This document shows, piece by piece, positions 7,625-9,906 of a stretch of 9,906 nt of DNA. The stretch's first letter is position 1. Each line of letters begins with the position of its first letter. The DNA is from Lachnospiraceae bacterium UBA3643. GTDB taxonomy: Bacteria > Bacillota > Clostridia > Lachnospirales > Lachnospiraceae. The translations under genes and the position numbers were made by a program. The notes under the pieces were generated by a model. That model searched no databases, had not been told where the DNA came from, and saw only the letters and a program-made list of their open reading frames with translations. The stretch spans positions 1 to 9,906 of the forward strand of contig DFKO01000073.1 of NCBI GenBank assembly GCA_002373855.1, in the 5' to 3' direction.

Positions 7625-9906
7625 CTAAACTTCGTTTTGTTTTTTCAGATTTTTATTAGCAGTAGACAGCATCAGCTTGATACGGTTTAGCTGGTTAACC
7701 TCAGACGCACCGGGATCGTAATCGATAGCCACGATGTTGGATGACGGATAATGCTTTCTGAGAGTCTTTATGACACCCTTACCTACCACATGGTTAGGCA
7801 GACATCCAAACGGCTGTGTACATACGATATTTGGTGTACCTGAGTGGATGAGCTCGAGCATCTCGCCTGTCAGGAACCAGCCTTCGCCTGTCTGGTTTCC
7901 GATAGAGACGATATCCTGGGCATATCTTACGAGGTCCCTGATATCAGAGGGAGCATCAAAATGCTTACTCTTTTTAAATGCCTTTGTGGAAGTGCTTCTC
8001 ACATAGTTCATGGCTTTGATACCGAGAGCACTTACCCTTGCGGCCTTTTTGCTTGTCTTAAACTGATGCTCTTTGTAGATCTGGTTGTAGAGACAGTAGT
8101 ACATAAAGTCTACGAGATCAGGTACGACTGCCTCGGCCCCTTCGCTCTCAAGGAGGTCTACGAGATGGTTGTTTGCAGCCGGAGCAAATTTTACGAGGAT
8201 CTCTCCGACGATACCGACTCTCGGCTTTCTCTCCTCGTTTATGGGGATGTTGTCAAACTCCTCGATCATCTCTTTAGCCATCTTTCTGTATTTAGAGAGA
8301 GACGGATGTTTTGAGGTGATAAATTCATTACATCTTGCGAGCCACTTCTGATGTACTGCCTCCACTGAGCCGGGAGTCAGTTCATAAGGTCTCATTCTGT
8401 ATACGCATCTCATAAAGATATCACCAAAGAGAGCTGCATAGAGTACGCGGAGCAGGAGCTTAACGGATAATTTGAATCCCGGGTTTGTCTCGATACCTCC
8501 AAGGTTAAGAGATATGACGGGGATATGTCCGTAGCCTGCTTTTTCAAGGGCACGCCTGATAAATCCGATATAGTTTGTCGCACGGCATCCGCCGCCTGTC
8601 TGGGTGATCATGAGAGCCAGCTTGTCAGTATCATATTCGCCTGACTGGACTGCCTCGATGAGCTGACCTACCACGCACAGTGAAGGATAGCATGCATCAT
8701 TGTTTACATATTTAAGTCCCACATCGACAGAATGCTTATTGTCATTGGTGAGGACTTTTAATTTATATCCGCAGCTGTTAAATGCTGCCTCAAACATATC
8801 AAAATGAATAGGCGACATCTGGGGACAGATGATAGTATACTCTTTCTGCATCTCCTCTGTGAAGATGACACGGTTCATGTTTGTAGGCTGTACATCACAG
8901 TGCTTATCAAGCCTCTTACGTACATCGATGGCTGCCAGGAGAGAGCGGACTCTGATCCTTGCCGCGCCCAGGTTATTTACCTCATCGATCTTAAGGCATG
9001 TATATATCTTGTTTGAGCCTGTCAGTATGTCGCATACCTGATCTGTCGTAACGGCATCGAGACCGCATCCGAAAGAGTTTAGCTGGATGAGATCCATATC
9101 ATCACGGGTACGGACGTAGCATGCTGCTGCATACAGTCTTGAGTGGTACATCCACTGATCCGATACGATGAGTGGTCTGTCAGGTTTTGCCAGATGGGAT
9201 ATGGAATCTTCAGTGAGTACAGCCACATCGTATGATGTGATGAGCTCAGGTATACCGTGGTTGATCTCAGGGTCGATATGATAAGGACGACCGGCCAGTA
9301 CGATGGCATGCTTATGATTTTCTTCAATAAATTTTATCGCTTCCTCACCTTTTTTGCGTATGTCTTCCCTGGCTCTCGCAAGCTCATCCCATGCCTTTCT
9401 GCAGGCCTCTGCCACAAGCGCGCCGGGAATCTCGCTGAATTCGTCGACGAGGACGGGAGTGATGGTATCAAGGCTCTCAAATGAGAGAAAAGGATTGCGG
9501 AGGATTACTTCACCGCTGGTGATCTCCTCAATATTATTCTTTATATTTTCCGAATATGATGTGACAATAGGGCAGTTGTAATGGTTCGGCGCATCCTTAA
9601 ACTCTTTTCTCTCATAGAAAAGTGCAGGATAGAATATGAAATCCACCTTATTGTTTATGAGCCACTGTACATGGCCGTGGGCGAGCTTGGCAGGATAGCA
9701 CTCGGATTCACTGGGGATCGACTCTATACCGAGCTCGTATATCTTTCTGTTTGAGAGGGGAGAGAGTACCACCTCGTACTTAAGCTCCTTAAAGAAGGTA
9801 GCCCAGAACGGATAGTTTTCGTACATATTGAGGACTCTCGGGATACCGACCTTACCTCTGATCGCGTCAGATGACGGGAGTGGAGTGTAGTCAAAATATC
9901 TCTTTA
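7625..9906 (-). CDS. Acyl-CoA dehydratase activase-related protein (DUF2229-type), C-terminal part
   Basis: The reading frame is open to the right edge. The Met at 9826 is internal: 26 further in-frame residues precede it, including the family-like RGKVGIPRVLNMYENYPFW. About 759 residues are visible. The first part is the DUF2229-type domain, with a conserved Cys in SESECYPAK (codon 9700-9698) and LAGRPYHIDPEINHGIPE further on. Other conserved-looking cysteines lie in SFGCGLDAVTTDQV, NDACYPSL, TGGGCRATNY and CTQPFGCLPNHVVGKG. The later part resembles 2-hydroxyacyl-CoA dehydratase subunits. In known full-length proteins of about 1,400 residues, one or two BadF/HgdC-type ATPase activase domains precede this region; I infer they lie beyond the edge. 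Such proteins are thought to bind an Fe-S cluster, but their reaction is not established. The gene ends with TAG at 7627-7625 and converges on the metAA cluster. Confidence 0.93.
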   Translation of the reverse strand, partial: KRYFDYTPLPSSDAIRGKVGIPRVLNMYENYPFWATFFKELKYEVVLSPLSNRKIYELGIESIPSESECYPAKLAHGHVQWLINNKVDFIFYPALFYERKEFKDAPNHYNCPIVTSYSENIKNNIEEITSGEVILRNPFLSFESLDTITPVLVDEFSEIPGALVAEACRKAWDELARAREDIRKKGEEAIKFIEENHKHAIVLAGRPYHIDPEINHGIPELITSYDVAVLTEDSISHLAKPDRPLIVSDQWMYHSRLYAAACYVRTRDDMDLIQLNSFGCGLDAVTTDQVCDILTGSNKIYTCLKIDEVNNLGAARIRVRSLLAAIDVRKRLDKHCDVQPTNMNRVIFTEEMQKEYTIICPQMSPIHFDMFEAAFNSCGYKLKVLTNDNKHSVDVGLKYVNNDACYPSLCVVGQLIEAVQSGEYDTDKLALMITQTGGGCRATNYIGFIRRALEKAGYGHIPVISLNLGGIETNPGFKLSVKLLLRVLYAALFGDIFMRCVYRMRPYELTPGSVEAVHQKWLARCNEFITSKHPSLSKYRKMAKEMIEEFDNIPINEERKPRVGIVGEILVKFAPAANNHLVDLLESEGAEAVVPDLVDFMYYCLYNQIYKEHQFKTSKKAARVSALGIKAMNYVRSTSTKAFKKSKHFDAPSDIRDLVRYAQDIVSIGNQTGEGWFLTGEMLELIHSGTPNIVCTQPFGCLPNHVVGKGVIKTLRKHYPSSNIVAIDYDPGASEVNQLNRIKLMLSTANKNLKKQNEV

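Noticed and set aside
7622..7645. AT-rich hairpin with T's (AAACTAAAC / GTTTTGTTT) as a plus-strand terminator at the end of the activase-related gene
   Set aside because: The stem is almost entirely A-T, the loop is three bases and few T's remain after the stem; the sequence is explained by coding for the Lys-rich C-terminus.
7493..7690. 65-residue plus-strand frame across the long hairpin
   Set aside because: It runs through the inverted repeat and into the opposite-strand gene, with no ribosome binding site and a composition unlike a protein.

Overview
The window looks like ordinary chromosome from a low-to-mid GC Gram-positive anaerobe, most likely a Lachnospiraceae-type Clostridium relative. 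The evidence is strong AGGAGG-like ribosome binding sites, sigma-A-like promoters with TATAAT boxes, a short bacterial malic enzyme, MetA with acetyl-type specificity, and a very large acyl-CoA dehydratase activase-related (DUF2229-type) protein. This taxonomic call is an inference from gene content and protein style.

Layout: (1) Positions 1-1761, minus strand: a malic enzyme gene followed 8 bp later by the start of a TIGR01212-type (YtqA/YhcC) radical SAM gene that runs off the left edge. (2) Positions 1762-2048: an AT-rich divergent control region with candidate promoters on both strands. (3) Positions 2049-2552, plus strand: a CarD-family RNA-polymerase-binding regulator, closed by a clear rho-independent terminator. 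(4) Positions 2695-4698: ligA, NAD-dependent DNA ligase, apparently started from an extended -10 promoter that overlaps the U-tract of the preceding terminator. (5) Positions 4750-7296: a tightly packed plus-strand set of homoserine O-acetyltransferase (metAA), a 97-residue protein of unknown function, a two-TM HAMP protein with a degenerate GGDEF domain, and a very acidic 115-residue protein of unknown function. (6) Positions 7297-7624: a convergent intergenic region filled by two inverted-repeat structures, a near-perfect 64-bp palindrome and a roughly 198-bp imperfect hairpin. (7) Positions 7625-9906, minus strand: the C-terminal part of the large activase-related protein, whose frame stays open to the right edge.

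The genes are mostly housekeeping: malate to pyruvate conversion, DNA replication and repair ligation, and the first committed step of methionine synthesis. The parts that deserve a second look are the two palindromic structures between the convergent genes, the probable catalytically dead GGDEF membrane protein in the metAA cluster, and the two small unknown genes beside it. No CRISPR array, tRNA, rRNA, transposase gene or phage gene was seen. I do not see an obviously new defence or mobile system.
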